64,000 nucleotides of DNA, from NCBI GenBank assembly GCA_001464385.1, contig LNFB01000105.1:25078-89077 (forward strand). Reading direction: 5' to 3'. The position numbers and the translations under genes were made by a program. The notes under the pieces were generated by a model that worked only from the letters and a program-made list of their open reading frames with translations, did not search any database and was not told the DNA's origin. Shown here in pieces: positions 8,260 through 18,424 of this stretch (within the stretch, counting starts at the first letter, position 1; every line of letters starts with the position of its first letter). The DNA is from Deltaproteobacteria bacterium Ga0077550 (GTDB lineage: Bacteria; Myxococcota_A; Polyangia; Nannocystales; Nannocystaceae).

Positions 8260-9726
8260 ATGCCCTGGGACCCCTCTTCGCGCGTGGTGGCCGAGCCGTC
8301 GACGCCGCTGCACGAGCTGCCGCTCAGTCCCGGCGAGTTCTTCGTGCTCAGTCGCCTCGATGCGCCGGTGAAGGTCGCGGATCTGTTGCGCTCCTGCGGC
8401 CTGCCGCCCGTCGAGGCGGAGGCGGCCCTCGACAAGCTCGTCGGCCTCGGCGTCGTGAAGGTCCTCGCCGCGCTCCCCGAGCCGCCGCCACGGCCCCGCC
8501 CGCCCGCGAACGGGGCGGTCGCCGAGCGCAAGCGTCAGACGCTCGTCGCCCAGCTCGCCGCAGCCCGCATGCGCCCCGAGCCGACGCCGCCACCGTCGCC
8601 GCTGTCGCCGCCCTCGCCGACGCCCCAGGGCGCCGCCCCCGAGTCGAGCCGCGCCGACGAGATCGTGCAGACCGGCGGACCGCCGCCGCCGTGGCCCCGC
8701 GTCGGCGTCAAGGACCCCCGCCTGCAGCCCGCCCTCGCGATCTCCGTCGAGGAGCAGCAGCGCATCCTGGCCCTCGTCGACAAGCTCGAGGACCTCTCGC
8801 CCTACGAGATCCTCGGCATCTGGCCGACCCACGACATGCGCACGATCCGTCGCGCCTACCATGAGGTGAGCCGCGACTTCCACCCCGACTCGTACTTCGG
8901 GCAGGGCATCGGCGAGTTCAGTGAGCACCTCGCGGTCCTGTTCCGCCGCGCGACCCAGGCCCACGAGGCGCTGCGCGCCCCCGAAGTGCGGGCCCCGTTC
9001 GTCGACGCCGAGATCGCGAGGCGAGCCGAGCTCGCGCGTCGGGCGAAGCAGGTCGACGACGTCGTGCGCCAGCAGAACGAGCTGCGCGAGGCCCAGGCCG
9101 AGGCCGAGGCGGCCGCGCGTCGCCACGAACGGGCCACCCGTCGCGCCGCGCGGCAGCGCGAGGCCCTCGACGCCGCGATGCGGGTGCAGCTCGATGCCTA
9201 CGTTCAGGAGGCGGTCGCCGCGGAGCAGGCGGGCAACCTCGCGCGCGCGGCGAACGCGTGGCGGATGGCGCTGCAGCTCGTCCCCCAGGACGCCACGCTG
9301 CGGGACAATTGGAACCGCTGCCTCGAGGTGGCGCGGTCGAAACGGGCCGCCCAGGCGTTCGAGCGCGCGATGACCCTGCGGGAGATCGGCCAAGCGGCCG
9401 AGGCCGTGCCGCTGTTGGTCGAGGCGGCCGTGGCCCATCCGACGGTCGACAACCTCGCCCACGCGGCCGAGGCCATCGCCCCGAAGGACAAGGCCCAGGC
9501 CCGGCAATTCGCCCTCGGTGCCCTCGAGGCGCTGCGGGCCGAGGACATCGCGGGGACCAACAAACGCCGTCCGACCGATCTCGCCCGCCTGCACGTCATG
9601 CTCGCGCGAGCCTTCCTCGCGGTGGGTCAACAGCACACCGCGCGGGAGCAGGCGAGCATCGCCGATCGGCACCGCCCGGGTGATCCGGAGATCCGCGCCC
9701 TTCTCAATTCCATCAAGTTACCCTAG
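8260..9726 (+). CDS. J-domain (DnaJ-like) protein with N-terminal winged-helix-like and C-terminal TPR regions
   Basis: 488 residues. Residues ~20-75 resemble the DUF4388/PatA-like helical domain common in myxobacterial regulators. Then comes a Pro-rich linker (80-150), a J domain (about 183-245) with the essential His208-Pro209-Asp210, a charged coiled coil rich in Arg/Ala/Glu (250-310), and C-terminal TPR-like helices. It lacks the Gly/Phe and CxxCxGxG zinc regions of DnaJ, so it is a specialised type III J protein. Such proteins stimulate Hsp70 ATP hydrolysis; the Hsp70 paralogue begins 47 bp downstream, which strongly suggests a dedicated pair. What client it delivers is unknown. Confidence 0.85.
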   Translation: MPWDPSSRVVAEPSTPLHELPLSPGEFFVLSRLDAPVKVADLLRSCGLPPVEAEAALDKLVGLGVVKVLAALPEPPPRPRPPANGAVAERKRQTLVAQLAAARMRPEPTPPPSPLSPPSPTPQGAAPESSRADEIVQTGGPPPPWPRVGVKDPRLQPALAISVEEQQRILALVDKLEDLSPYEILGIWPTHDMRTIRRAYHEVSRDFHPDSYFGQGIGEFSEHLAVLFRRATQAHEALRAPEVRAPFVDAEIARRAELARRAKQVDDVVRQQNELREAQAEAEAAARRHERATRRAARQREALDAAMRVQLDAYVQEAVAAEQAGNLARAANAWRMALQLVPQDATLRDNWNRCLEVARSKRAAQAFERAMTLREIGQAAEAVPLLVEAAVAHPTVDNLAHAAEAIAPKDKAQARQFALGALEALRAEDIAGTNKRRPTDLARLHVMLARAFLAVGQQHTAREQASIADRHRPGDPEIRALLNSIKLP

Positions 9727-9773
9727 CCTCTAGGACTGTCGCGCGGGGTGAAGCCGCGCCGAGAGACCTGCGA

Positions 9774-11603
<1,830 letters not shown>

Positions 11604-11643
11604 CGTCGCCCACCCGGGCCGCAGCCCCCGAGCGACTCGCCCC

Positions 11644-12369
11644 ATGCGCCTGGTCGTCGTCACGTACAACGTGCACAAGTGCATCGGCGGCCTCGATCGG
11701 CGCTACCGGCCCGATCGCGTGTGCGAGACGCTGGGCCACTACAAGCCCGACTTCGTGCTGCTGCAGGAGGTCGACGAGGGGGCCAAGCGCTCGAACGGCC
11801 ACCGCCAGGTCGACCTCATCGGTGACGCGCTCGGCCTGCGGCACCGGACGTGGTTCCCGAACCATTTCCTGCGCTCGGGCGGCGCCTACGGCAACGCGAT
11901 CCTCAGCCGCTTCGCGATGACCGAGAGCAACAACGTCGACGTGACGGTGAAGGGCCGCAAGGCCCGCAGCGTGCTGCACGCCCGCTTCCGCGTGCCGGTG
12001 CGTGGCCGGCCGCGCACGGTCCACGTGTTCAACCTGCACCTCGGGTTGCTCGAGGGCGACCGCCGCAGCCAGCTGCAGCGGTTCCTCGGCGAGCACCCGT
12101 TCGCCGGCCTGCACGAGCGCACGCCGATCATCGTCGGCGGTGATTTCAATGACGTCTGGGGCACGCTGGGTCCGGCACTGCTCGCGCCGGTGGGGTTCCG
12201 CGGCGCCCCGGGGCGGCGGCTCACGTTCCCCGCGTACGCCCCGATTCGCGCCCTCGACGGGCTCTACGTCCGGGGTGACGTCGTCCTCGGCGACGTCATC
12301 GCCGGGCGCGTCGCCGCGGCGCGCCAGGCCTCGGACCACCTACCGCTGGTGGCCGAGGTCGAGTTGTAG
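11644..12369 (+). CDS. Endonuclease/exonuclease/phosphatase family protein
   Basis: 241 residues covering the whole EEP (DNase I-like) fold. Motifs in order: 'VTYNVHKC' (Asn), 'LLQEVDE' (metal-binding Glu), '[12 protein letters not shown]' (His), 'GGDFNDVWG' (Asp/Asn) and '[10 protein letters not shown]' (Asp-His). All catalytic positions are present, so it should be an active Mg-dependent phosphodiesterase, but the family cleaves DNA, phospholipids and other phosphodiesters and the substrate cannot be told from sequence. There is no signal peptide, so it is probably cytoplasmic. It starts 41 bp after the Hsp70 paralogue, possibly in the same operon. Confidence 0.85.
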   Translation: MRLVVVTYNVHKCIGGLDRRYRPDRVCETLGHYKPDFVLLQEVDEGAKRSNGHRQVDLIGDALGLRHRTWFPNHFLRSGGAYGNAILSRFAMTESNNVDVTVKGRKARSVLHARFRVPVRGRPRTVHVFNLHLGLLEGDRRSQLQRFLGEHPFAGLHERTPIIVGGDFNDVWGTLGPALLAPVGFRGAPGRRLTFPAYAPIRALDGLYVRGDVVLGDVIAGRVAAARQASDHLPLVAEVEL

Positions 12370-12423
12370 CAGTCCTGCTACCCTCCGCATCGCCTGGCCC
12401 CGAACCCCAGCGACGAGGAGCTG

Positions 12424-12972
12424 ATGGTGGCGCACGTTGCCGGCGACCGCACCGCCTTCGCGCGCCTGTTCGAGCGCTGGTCCCCGCGTCTGCGACAGCT
12501 CTTCGTCCGCGGTGGCCTGCGCAACGACGACGCCAACGACCTCGTGCAGCAGTCGTTCCTCCACCTGCATCGCGCCCGCGCCGATTTTCGCCCCGGCTCG
12601 GCGCTGCGTCCGTGGCTGTACACGATCGCGCTGAACCTCCGGCGTCAGTTCATGCGTCGGCTCGGTCGAAAACCCGAGCACGAGTTCGACGAGGCCGCGG
12701 TCGATCCGCCCGAGGTCGCGGACGCGGCCGACGGACTCGACGATCACCACGTACGCCGCGCGCTCGCGAGCCTGCCGGACTCCCAGCGCGAGGTGATCGT
12801 GCTGCATTGGTTCGAGGGCCTCACCTTCCGCGAGGTGGCCGAGGTCGTGGGGGCCACGCCGACCGCGGTGAAGGTGCGGGCCCATCGCGGGTATGCAAAG
12901 CTGCGCGCGCACCTCGACGGCGCCGGCGTAACCGTCCACACCGGGCCGTCGTACGGCCACGAGGAGAGCTAG
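12424..12972 (+). CDS. ECF-type RNA polymerase sigma factor
   Basis: 182 residues. Region 2 (about 10-70) contains 'NDLVQQSFLHLHRARADFRPG' and 'LRPWLYTIALNLRRQ'; region 4 (about 105-160) ends in the helix-turn-helix 'TFREVAEVVGATPTAVKVR'. The arrangement is a minimal ECF sigma factor. Codons before the ATG still read like sigma factor N-termini (NPSDEEL), and a TACCCT -10-like hexamer sits at 12379-12384, so the true start may be a CTG at 12394. The next gene, 5 bp downstream, encodes a zinc-finger membrane anti-sigma, the usual partner. Confidence 0.88.
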   Translation: MVAHVAGDRTAFARLFERWSPRLRQLFVRGGLRNDDANDLVQQSFLHLHRARADFRPGSALRPWLYTIALNLRRQFMRRLGRKPEHEFDEAAVDPPEVADAADGLDDHHVRRALASLPDSQREVIVLHWFEGLTFREVAEVVGATPTAVKVRAHRGYAKLRAHLDGAGVTVHTGPSYGHEES

Positions 12973-12977
12973 GCGAC

Positions 12978-13784
12978 GTGGATTGCGACGAGCTCCAGCG
13001 GCGCGTGGAATCCGGCGGAGACGTCGGAGGCGCCGACGCGGCCGCGCACCTCCGGGGTTGCCCGGCGTGTGCCGCGATGCTCGCGGCGGCGCCGGGGTTG
13101 CCCCGGGCGCCTGCGCCCACCGCCGGCGGTCCGTCCTGGTCCGATCTCGCGGCCGCGCTCGAGCGCGAGGACCGACCGGTCGCGCGCGCCCGCAGCTGGT
13201 CGACGCCGCGTCGACTCGCCGTCGGTCTGCTCGCCGCCGTCGCGGTGCCCCTGTCGGTGGTCCTCGCGATGCCCCGTCCGGACCTCGGGGTGTATCCGCG
13301 GCTGCGCGCGGTCATCGAGGTGCTCGCGCTCGCGCTCGCGATCGCAGGGGCGGCCGTGGTGACGCTGCGATCGCTGCACCGGCCGCGTCGCCCGGTGTCG
13401 TCGGTGGCGGCCGCGGTGCTCGCGGTGGTGGTGATCCTCGGGCTCGCCTCGCTCCCCGCGGCCCACCACGATCACGCCGCATCGCTCGTCGGTGCCGGGG
13501 CCGATCGCTTCGGATACGCCGCGGGGTGCCTCGTGTTCGGCACGCTGTGCGGGCTGCCGGCGTGGTTCGCACTGCGCTGGCTCGCGCGCGACGGCGATCG
13601 CTTGGGCGGGCGCGCCATCGTGGTCGCGGCCGCGAGCGCTGCCGTGGGCGCTGCGGGCACGTACCTGCACTGTCCGATCGTGCACCCCGTGCACCTGTGG
13701 CTCGGCCACGTCACGGTGCTGCTGCTGCCGGGCCTCTGGGCGCTGGGCGTGGCCCGGTCGCGCCGCGCATCCTCCCGCCGCTAG
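12978..13784 (+). CDS. Anti-sigma factor: zinc-finger N-terminus fused to NrsF/DUF1109-like six-helix membrane domain
   Basis: 268 residues from GTG 12978, five bases after the sigma factor stop. The N-terminus has the zinc-binding anti-sigma signature HxxxCxxC (His24, Cys28, Cys31). Six hydrophobic helices follow from residue ~75 to the end, and between the last two lies 'YLHCPIVHP', which resembles the conserved LHCP of DUF1109/NrsF anti-sigma proteins. It should hold the ECF sigma factor at the inner membrane and release it on an envelope signal. Combining a ZAS-like finger with the NrsF-type membrane domain is unusual. The last 4 bp overlap the convergent downstream gene. Confidence 0.8.
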   Translation: MDCDELQRRVESGGDVGGADAAAHLRGCPACAAMLAAAPGLPRAPAPTAGGPSWSDLAAALEREDRPVARARSWSTPRRLAVGLLAAVAVPLSVVLAMPRPDLGVYPRLRAVIEVLALALAIAGAAVVTLRSLHRPRRPVSSVAAAVLAVVVILGLASLPAAHHDHAASLVGAGADRFGYAAGCLVFGTLCGLPAWFALRWLARDGDRLGGRAIVVAAASAAVGAAGTYLHCPIVHPVHLWLGHVTVLLLPGLWALGVARSRRASSRR

Positions 13785-15277
13785 TCCGAGCTGCCGACGC
13801 GGACCCCGGCGTCCTTGCAGGTGTTGCGGACGCCACGGCGCTGGCCCAGCGGCAGGCGCTCGAAGTTCGCGCGGGCGACGTCCTGCCGGCCGAGCTTGCA
13901 GGCCGAGAGCACGACGATCCGCGCCGCGCGTGGGTCGTTGCGGGCCGCGAGGCTACGCTGGGCGTTGCGCAGCGCGGTGCCGTGGCGCCCCTCGGCGAAG
14001 GCCTTCTCGGCCTCGCGCAGCAGGGCGGCCGCGTCGAGGGCAGGGGCCGGGGTCGCGACCTTGGTCGATGTCTTCGCCGGCGTTGGCTTGGCCTGGCGGC
14101 GCTGCGCCTTGGACTTCGACTTGGCCTTCGATTTGGGCTTCGGCTTCGGTGTCGTCGTGGGCACCGGGTCGAGCTCGACGACCAGCGCTTCGTCGGGGTC
14201 CGCAGGGGCGGCGTTCTGCGCCGGGGTCGCGAGGGCGGTCGACGGGAGCGGCGACGCGACGACGGTCGACGCGACGATCTCTGGCGCGACGACCTCTGGC
14301 GCGACGACCTCTGGCGCGACGACCTCGGGCGCTGCAGGCATCGGTTCGGCGCGCGGCGGTGCGACGGCGATCGACGGGCTCGGCGCCACGGGGCCCGCGT
14401 CGGCGGGCTCGGAGTTCGCGACGCTCACCGCCCCCTGCAGGGCGCCGAGGCTCGCGTTCGCGGCCTGCGGGACCGGGGCGAGGGCCCACACCACCCCGAC
14501 GACCCCCGCCGCCACCGCGGCGACGCCGAGCAGCCAGGGCGTCCGTCGTCGCCGAGGAGTGGGCGCCGAGGTCCGCACGACGGGGAGCGGACGATCGACG
14601 GGACGATCGATCGCGGGCACCGGGAGCGCCGGCATCGTGGGCTCGAACGCAGTGGGCTCGAGTGCGGTGGTGGTGACCTCGGGCGCGGGCGGCTCGACGT
14701 CGGGTGCGGCCCCCGGGTCGGGGCCCCGATCGATGGCGGGCGCCTCGGCGGCGAGGCACTCCGCGACCTCGAGTACGAGCGACGCGGTGTCGATCGTCGT
14801 CACCGGCCCGGGCACCGAGGACGCGCGCGCGACGGTCTCGACCGGGGTCTCGGCGGCGCGACGCGGCGCTGGGCGTGGGCCCTGGCGCAGGACGTCGGGC
14901 ATCGGCAGCGGCGGACGGTGCAAGCGCGGGGGCCCCGGCATCGCACGCACGCTCGTCGGCGTCGGCGCGGCGAGCTCGATCGCGCCGCTCTCGTTCGGCA
15001 GCGCCGCGTCGGGCCCGGCCTCTGCGGAGACCTGGCGCCGCAGCGCCCGGGCCTCGACGGGTGGGAGCCGCAGCGTCGGCAGGAGCTCGTGGGGCTCGGC
15101 GGCGCGATGGCTCGGCCGCGGGCGGCGGGTCACCACCGTGCGATCCGGCGCCGCGACCAGCTCTGCGCTCGGCTCCGTGCGGGGCCCGACACCGGGTGGC
15201 GGTGGCACGCGGCCACGGGCCGGCGACTCACCGCGTGGCGCGGCGTCACGCGCCGCGGGATCGGGCGGTGGGCACAT
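13781..15277 (-). CDS. Pro-rich single-pass membrane protein with C-terminal TPR-like region, function unknown
   Basis: 498 residues. A long cytoplasmic Pro/Arg-rich N-terminal region is followed by one transmembrane helix (247-267, after PRRRR), which predicts an N-in orientation. The periplasmic side has a pentapeptide tandem repeat PEVVA (14266-14325), a Lys/Pro/Ser-rich stretch (KPKPKSKAKSKSKAQRR), and a C-terminal helical domain (about 415-498: 'AEKAFAEGRHGTALRNAQRSL') that looks like one or two TPRs. I do not recognise a named family. A good Shine-Dalgarno (GGAGG, 9-nt spacing) precedes the ATG and TAGAGT lies further upstream. The architecture is common in myxobacterial envelope and motility-type proteins. 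Confidence 0.7.
   Translation of the reverse strand: MCPPPDPAARDAAPRGESPARGRVPPPPGVGPRTEPSAELVAAPDRTVVTRRPRPSHRAAEPHELLPTLRLPPVEARALRRQVSAEAGPDAALPNESGAIELAAPTPTSVRAMPGPPRLHRPPLPMPDVLRQGPRPAPRRAAETPVETVARASSVPGPVTTIDTASLVLEVAECLAAEAPAIDRGPDPGAAPDVEPPAPEVTTTALEPTAFEPTMPALPVPAIDRPVDRPLPVVRTSAPTPRRRRTPWLLGVAAVAAGVVGVVWALAPVPQAANASLGALQGAVSVANSEPADAGPVAPSPSIAVAPPRAEPMPAAPEVVAPEVVAPEVVAPEIVASTVVASPLPSTALATPAQNAAPADPDEALVVELDPVPTTTPKPKPKSKAKSKSKAQRRQAKPTPAKTSTKVATPAPALDAAALLREAEKAFAEGRHGTALRNAQRSLAARNDPRAARIVVLSACKLGRQDVARANFERLPLGQRRGVRNTCKDAGVRVGSSD
14266..14325. repeat. 15-bp in-frame tandem repeat, four copies
   Basis: Three identical units of CTGGCGCGACGACCT (14281-14325) preceded by one diverged unit. 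Each encodes five residues of the PEVVA repeat in the minus-strand membrane protein, so copy-number change would not shift frame. Confidence 0.85.
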
Positions 15278-15304
15278 ACGGATCGACCTCCACCGGCCAC
15301 TCTA

Positions 15305-16465
15305 TCAGTCGGGTGCGACGGTCGCACCCAGGCACTCCGCGATCACGGCTTCGTCGACGCCACGCGCCCGCAACCGCGCCTGCGTGTGGGCGCCGAGGGC
15401 TGGCGCAGCGGCGGATGGTGGGACCTCGAAGCTCGGGAGCGCCCGCACGGGGACCACGAGGTCTGCTCCGTCGGGCATCGGGATGTGCTCGGAGAGTGGC
15501 CCCAGCCACGGACTCGGCACGTCCGCGTCGTCGACATCGACGACGACGTCGACGGGGAGTCCCGCGGCCGCGCACGCGTCTCGCCAGGTGCGCGCCGGTG
15601 CACCCGCGAGGATCGTCGCGATGCGGGCGATGGCGTCGGCCCCGATCGCGTCGTCGCGCAGACCCACCGCGACGAGCTCGGGGACACCGAGCAGCTCGCA
15701 GAGCGTGCGCCAGAATTTGTGCTCGAGGCAGCCGACCGCGAGGCGTCGTCCGTCGCCGCAGCGATACACGCCGTACGCGGCGCAGCGCCCACCGATCAGG
15801 CGGTCGCTCGCCCCGATCGCGCCGGAGGCCTGGTGATCCGCCCACGGCCACACGACGAGGGGGAGCGCCCCGGCGCACAGCGGCTGCTCGATGTGCATGC
15901 CGACGCCGGTCGCGGCGCGCCGCAGCAGCGCGGCGAGCACGGCCTGCCCGGCGAGCAGCCCGGTGGTGACGTCGGCGATCTGCACGCGGGGTGTGTCGAG
16001 CCCGTCGCCGATGCGCGCGAGCAGGCCCGAGCGCGCGACCGCGTTGAGATCATGGGCGACGTCGTCGGCACCCTCGACACCGCCGGGGAACCCCGGCAGC
16101 GAGACCGTGACGAGGCGCGGTACGAGCTCACGCAGCGCCTCGGGACCGACGCCCCAGCGCGCGAGCGTGCCGGGCCGGAAGCTCTCGACGAACACGTCGG
16201 CGTCGGCCACGAGCGCGCGCAGGGCCGCGTTGCCGGCATCCGTGCCGAGCCGGGCGACGACCGAGTGCGCGCCGGCGTAGTACGTTGCGAAGCCGACCCC
16301 GATCCCCCCGCGCAGCGGCGGCATGGCGCGCATCGGATCGCCGCCGCGCGGATCCTCGAGCTTGATCACCTCGGCGCCCAGCGCCAGCAACGAGCGCGCG
16401 AGCACGGCGCCCGGGATCATGCGGGAGGCATCGACGACGCGGAGGCCGGCGAGGACCGGGGTCAT
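15305..16465 (-). CDS. CaiB/BaiF family CoA-transferase (alpha-methylacyl-CoA racemase-like)
   Basis: 386 residues. The N-terminal 'LAGLRVVDASRMIPGAVLARSLLALGAEVIKLE' region (split as residues 5-20 and 21-37) is the class III CoA-transferase signature, followed by 'FVESFRPGTLARWGVG'. Asp165 in 'VQIADVTTG' aligns with the catalytic Asp that forms the acyl anhydride or acts in racemisation. The family includes alpha-methylacyl-CoA racemase and formyl- or carnitine-CoA transferases; the substrate is not decided by sequence. The start overlaps the coaE stop by ATGA, so it is cotranscribed with dephospho-CoA kinase. The larger open frame to 16768 is an artefact inside coaE. Confidence 0.85.
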   Translation of the reverse strand: MTPVLAGLRVVDASRMIPGAVLARSLLALGAEVIKLEDPRGGDPMRAMPPLRGGIGVGFATYYAGAHSVVARLGTDAGNAALRALVADADVFVESFRPGTLARWGVGPEALRELVPRLVTVSLPGFPGGVEGADDVAHDLNAVARSGLLARIGDGLDTPRVQIADVTTGLLAGQAVLAALLRRAATGVGMHIEQPLCAGALPLVVWPWADHQASGAIGASDRLIGGRCAAYGVYRCGDGRRLAVGCLEHKFWRTLCELLGVPELVAVGLRDDAIGADAIARIATILAGAPARTWRDACAAAGLPVDVVVDVDDADVPSPWLGPLSEHIPMPDGADLVVPVRALPSFEVPPSAAAPALGAHTQARLRARGVDEAVIAECLGATVAPD

Positions 16466-17196
16466 TCGTCGTCCGCAGGCGCGGCGGGCGGGAAGCCGAA
16501 CAGGCGCGCCGTGCCGCCGCTGGGCATCGGCTCGGCCGGCGCCCCGGTCTCGATCGCCACCGCAGGCGCGCGCGTCACCGCGGCGGTCGGGCGCAGCGGG
16601 CCGACGCGGAGGAACCGCGCGAGCAAGAACTCGACCTCGCGCCGGAGATCGTCGGGGCCGCCGTCGTTGACGATGACGTAGTCGGCGCGCTTGCGCTTGA
16701 CGTCCTCGGGGAGCTGCACGGCCATGCGCGCGCGGACCTCGGCCTCGGTCACGCCGTCGCGGGCACACACGCGTTGGATGCGGATCGACTCGTCGGCGGT
16801 CACGAGGATCACTGCCTTCATGTCGCTCTGCAGGTTCTTCTCGAACAGCAGCGGGACCTCGTAGACGGCGACCGCGTGGCCCGACTTCTCGATCGCGTCG
16901 AGCACCTGCTCGAAGCGCTCGCGGATCCGCGGGTGCAGGATGCCCTCGAGCTGCTGGCGCTTGGCCGGGTCCTGGAAGACGATCGAGGCCATCTTGCGGC
17001 GATCGAGCTCGCCGCGATCGTCGAGCACGCCGTCGCCGAAGGCCTCGACGACGCGGGCGAGGCCCTCGCTGCCCCGGGCCACGACGACGCGCGCGAGCTC
17101 GTCGGCGGAGACCACCGGCACGCCATACTGCTCGAGCAAGTCCGCGACCGCGGACTTGCCGCTGCCGATGCCTCCGGTGAGTCCGTAGACGTCCAC
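16462..17196 (-). CDS. coaE: Dephospho-CoA kinase
   Basis: 244 residues from GTG. It catalyses the last step of coenzyme A synthesis, ATP-dependent phosphorylation of the ribose 3'-OH. The P-loop 'GLTGGIGSGKS' has Lys14, followed by 'PVVSADELAR' (Asp base), 'LHPRIRERF' and 'YEVPLLFE', all typical of CoaE. The last ~45 residues (Pro/Ala-rich) extend beyond the ~200 of most homologues and have no recognisable domain. A TAGCCT hexamer (17209-17214, minus) lies 12 nt upstream. It is the first gene of a two-gene operon with the CoA-transferase. Confidence 0.92.
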   Translation of the reverse strand: MDVYGLTGGIGSGKSAVADLLEQYGVPVVSADELARVVVARGSEGLARVVEAFGDGVLDDRGELDRRKMASIVFQDPAKRQQLEGILHPRIRERFEQVLDAIEKSGHAVAVYEVPLLFEKNLQSDMKAVILVTADESIRIQRVCARDGVTEAEVRARMAVQLPEDVKRKRADYVIVNDGGPDDLRREVEFLLARFLRVGPLRPTAAVTRAPAVAIETGAPAEPMPSGGTARLFGFPPAAPADDE

Positions 17197-17233
17197 TGCC
17201 TGCGCGTCAGGCTACACGCCGGCGGCCGCTCGG

Positions 17234-17239
17234 TATAGT
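17234..17239 (+). promoter_or_regulatory. -10 element TATAGT upstream of engB
   Basis: TATAGT is one mismatch from TATAAT and lies 24 nt before the ATG at 17264. No convincing -35 is visible. Confidence 0.4.
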
Positions 17240-17263
17240 CTGCGGGCGGAAAGCCGGTTGGGC

Positions 17264-17905
17264 ATGACACGTGAACACTGGCGGGTGACCGAGGCGCTGT
17301 TCGAGCGGAGCGCACCGACGCGCGCGGCCTTGCCGGCCGAGGGTCTCCCCGAATTCGCCGTCGCGGGGCGCTCGAACGTCGGCAAGTCGAGCCTCATCAA
17401 CGCGCTCACCAACAGCAGCGCGCTCGCCCGCGTCAGCCGCTCGCCGGGCCGCACCCAACTGCTGAACGCGTTCACATGGAAGCTGCGCGGGCCCGAAGAC
17501 GCGACGCTGGAGGCCCGCTGCGTCGATCTGCCGGGGTACGGGTTCGCCAAGGTCTCGCGCGACGTCCGCGAGAGCTTCGCCGAGATGGTCGAGGACTACT
17601 TGCTGCGCCGCGCGTCGTTGCGGCTCGCGTTGCTCCTCATCGACTCGCGTCGCGAGTTCGACGAGCGTGATCGGGCCCTCGTCGAGTTCCTGGCGGCCCG
17701 TCCCGCGGCGGTGCGCGTGATGGTCGTCGGCACCAAGGCCGACAAGCTGGGCGCGGCGACGCGCGGCCTGTGGGTCCAGCAAACCGCGGACGCCGCCGGG
17801 ATCGCGCGTCGCGACGTCTTCCTCACGTCGACGCACGCGTCGCTCGGGCTGTTCGGGCCGCGGGGCGTGCTGGACACCATGGCCGCGACGCTGCAGCCGA
17901 CATGA
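17264..17905 (+). CDS. engB: Ribosome biogenesis GTP-binding protein EngB/YsxC/YihA
   Basis: 213 residues. G1 is 'GRSNVGKS' (35-42), G2 'SRSPGRTQLLN', G3 'DLPGYGFAKVS', G4 'VGTKADKL' and G5 'FLTSTHASLG'. The order and spacing are those of EngB, an essential GTPase in large ribosomal subunit assembly. An in-frame TTG at 17258 adds two residues; the ATG at 17264 is preferred. The stop overlaps the rimI start (ATGA), so the two are translationally coupled. Confidence 0.93.
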   Translation: MTREHWRVTEALFERSAPTRAALPAEGLPEFAVAGRSNVGKSSLINALTNSSALARVSRSPGRTQLLNAFTWKLRGPEDATLEARCVDLPGYGFAKVSRDVRESFAEMVEDYLLRRASLRLALLLIDSRREFDERDRALVEFLAARPAAVRVMVVGTKADKLGAATRGLWVQQTADAAGIARRDVFLTSTHASLGLFGPRGVLDTMAATLQPT

Positions 17906-18378
17906 CACCGCGGCTGCGGCCCGCCAGCGTCGCCGACCTCGACGGGATCGCCGCGGTGGAGGCCGCGAGCTTCGAGGCGCCGTGGTCGCGCGAGCTGTTC
18001 GCGCAGGAGCTCGAGCGGCCGATCGCCCGCGTGCTGGTGGCGGACGACGACGACGACGAGGTGCTCGGCTTCGCGTGCTGGTGGTCGGTCGTCGACGAGG
18101 CGCACCTGCTGCGGATCGCGGTCGACCCGCGGGCACGTCGCGCTGGACTCGGGGCGCGTCTGCTCGCGGCGGTGCTGCGCGACGCGACCGTCGGGGGGTG
18201 TGCGCGGGTCGAGCTCGAGGTCGGGCGGCGCAACGTCGCTGCGCTGCGTCTGTACATCGCGGCCGGCTTCGTCGAGGTCGGCGTCCGTCGCGGCTACTAC
18301 CAGCATCCGCCCGACGACGCGGTGTTGCTGCGCGCCGAGCTCGTCGCCCCCGCGGGCGGCCCGCTCGCGGGGGGCTGA
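17902..18378 (+). CDS. rimI: Ribosomal protein S18-alanine N-acetyltransferase RimI (GNAT family)
   Basis: 158 residues with a single GNAT fold. The acetyl-CoA-binding motif A reads 'LLRIAVDPRARRAGLGARLL', followed by 'VELEVGRRNVAALRLYIAAGF', the RimI hallmark (E-V-R-x-N-x-A-x-x-L-Y-x-x-x-G-F), and 'RRGYYQHPPDDAVLL', also RimI-like. It acetylates the N-terminal alanine of S18. The start codon overlaps the engB stop by 4 bp. A short acidic insert (DDDDDE) lies between beta strands. Confidence 0.88.
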   Translation: MTPRLRPASVADLDGIAAVEAASFEAPWSRELFAQELERPIARVLVADDDDDEVLGFACWWSVVDEAHLLRIAVDPRARRAGLGARLLAAVLRDATVGGCARVELEVGRRNVAALRLYIAAGFVEVGVRRGYYQHPPDDAVLLRAELVAPAGGPLAGG

Positions 18379-18424
18379 CGGGCCTCACACGCGCCCGGCT
18401 GGACGAGCGGCCCGCCGGTCGTCT

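Noticed and set aside
12983..16681. Very long plus-strand frame of 1232 codons
   Set aside because: It is the antisense shadow of three minus-strand genes with strong family evidence (membrane protein, CoA-transferase, coaE); its translation is Arg/Gly-rich noise.
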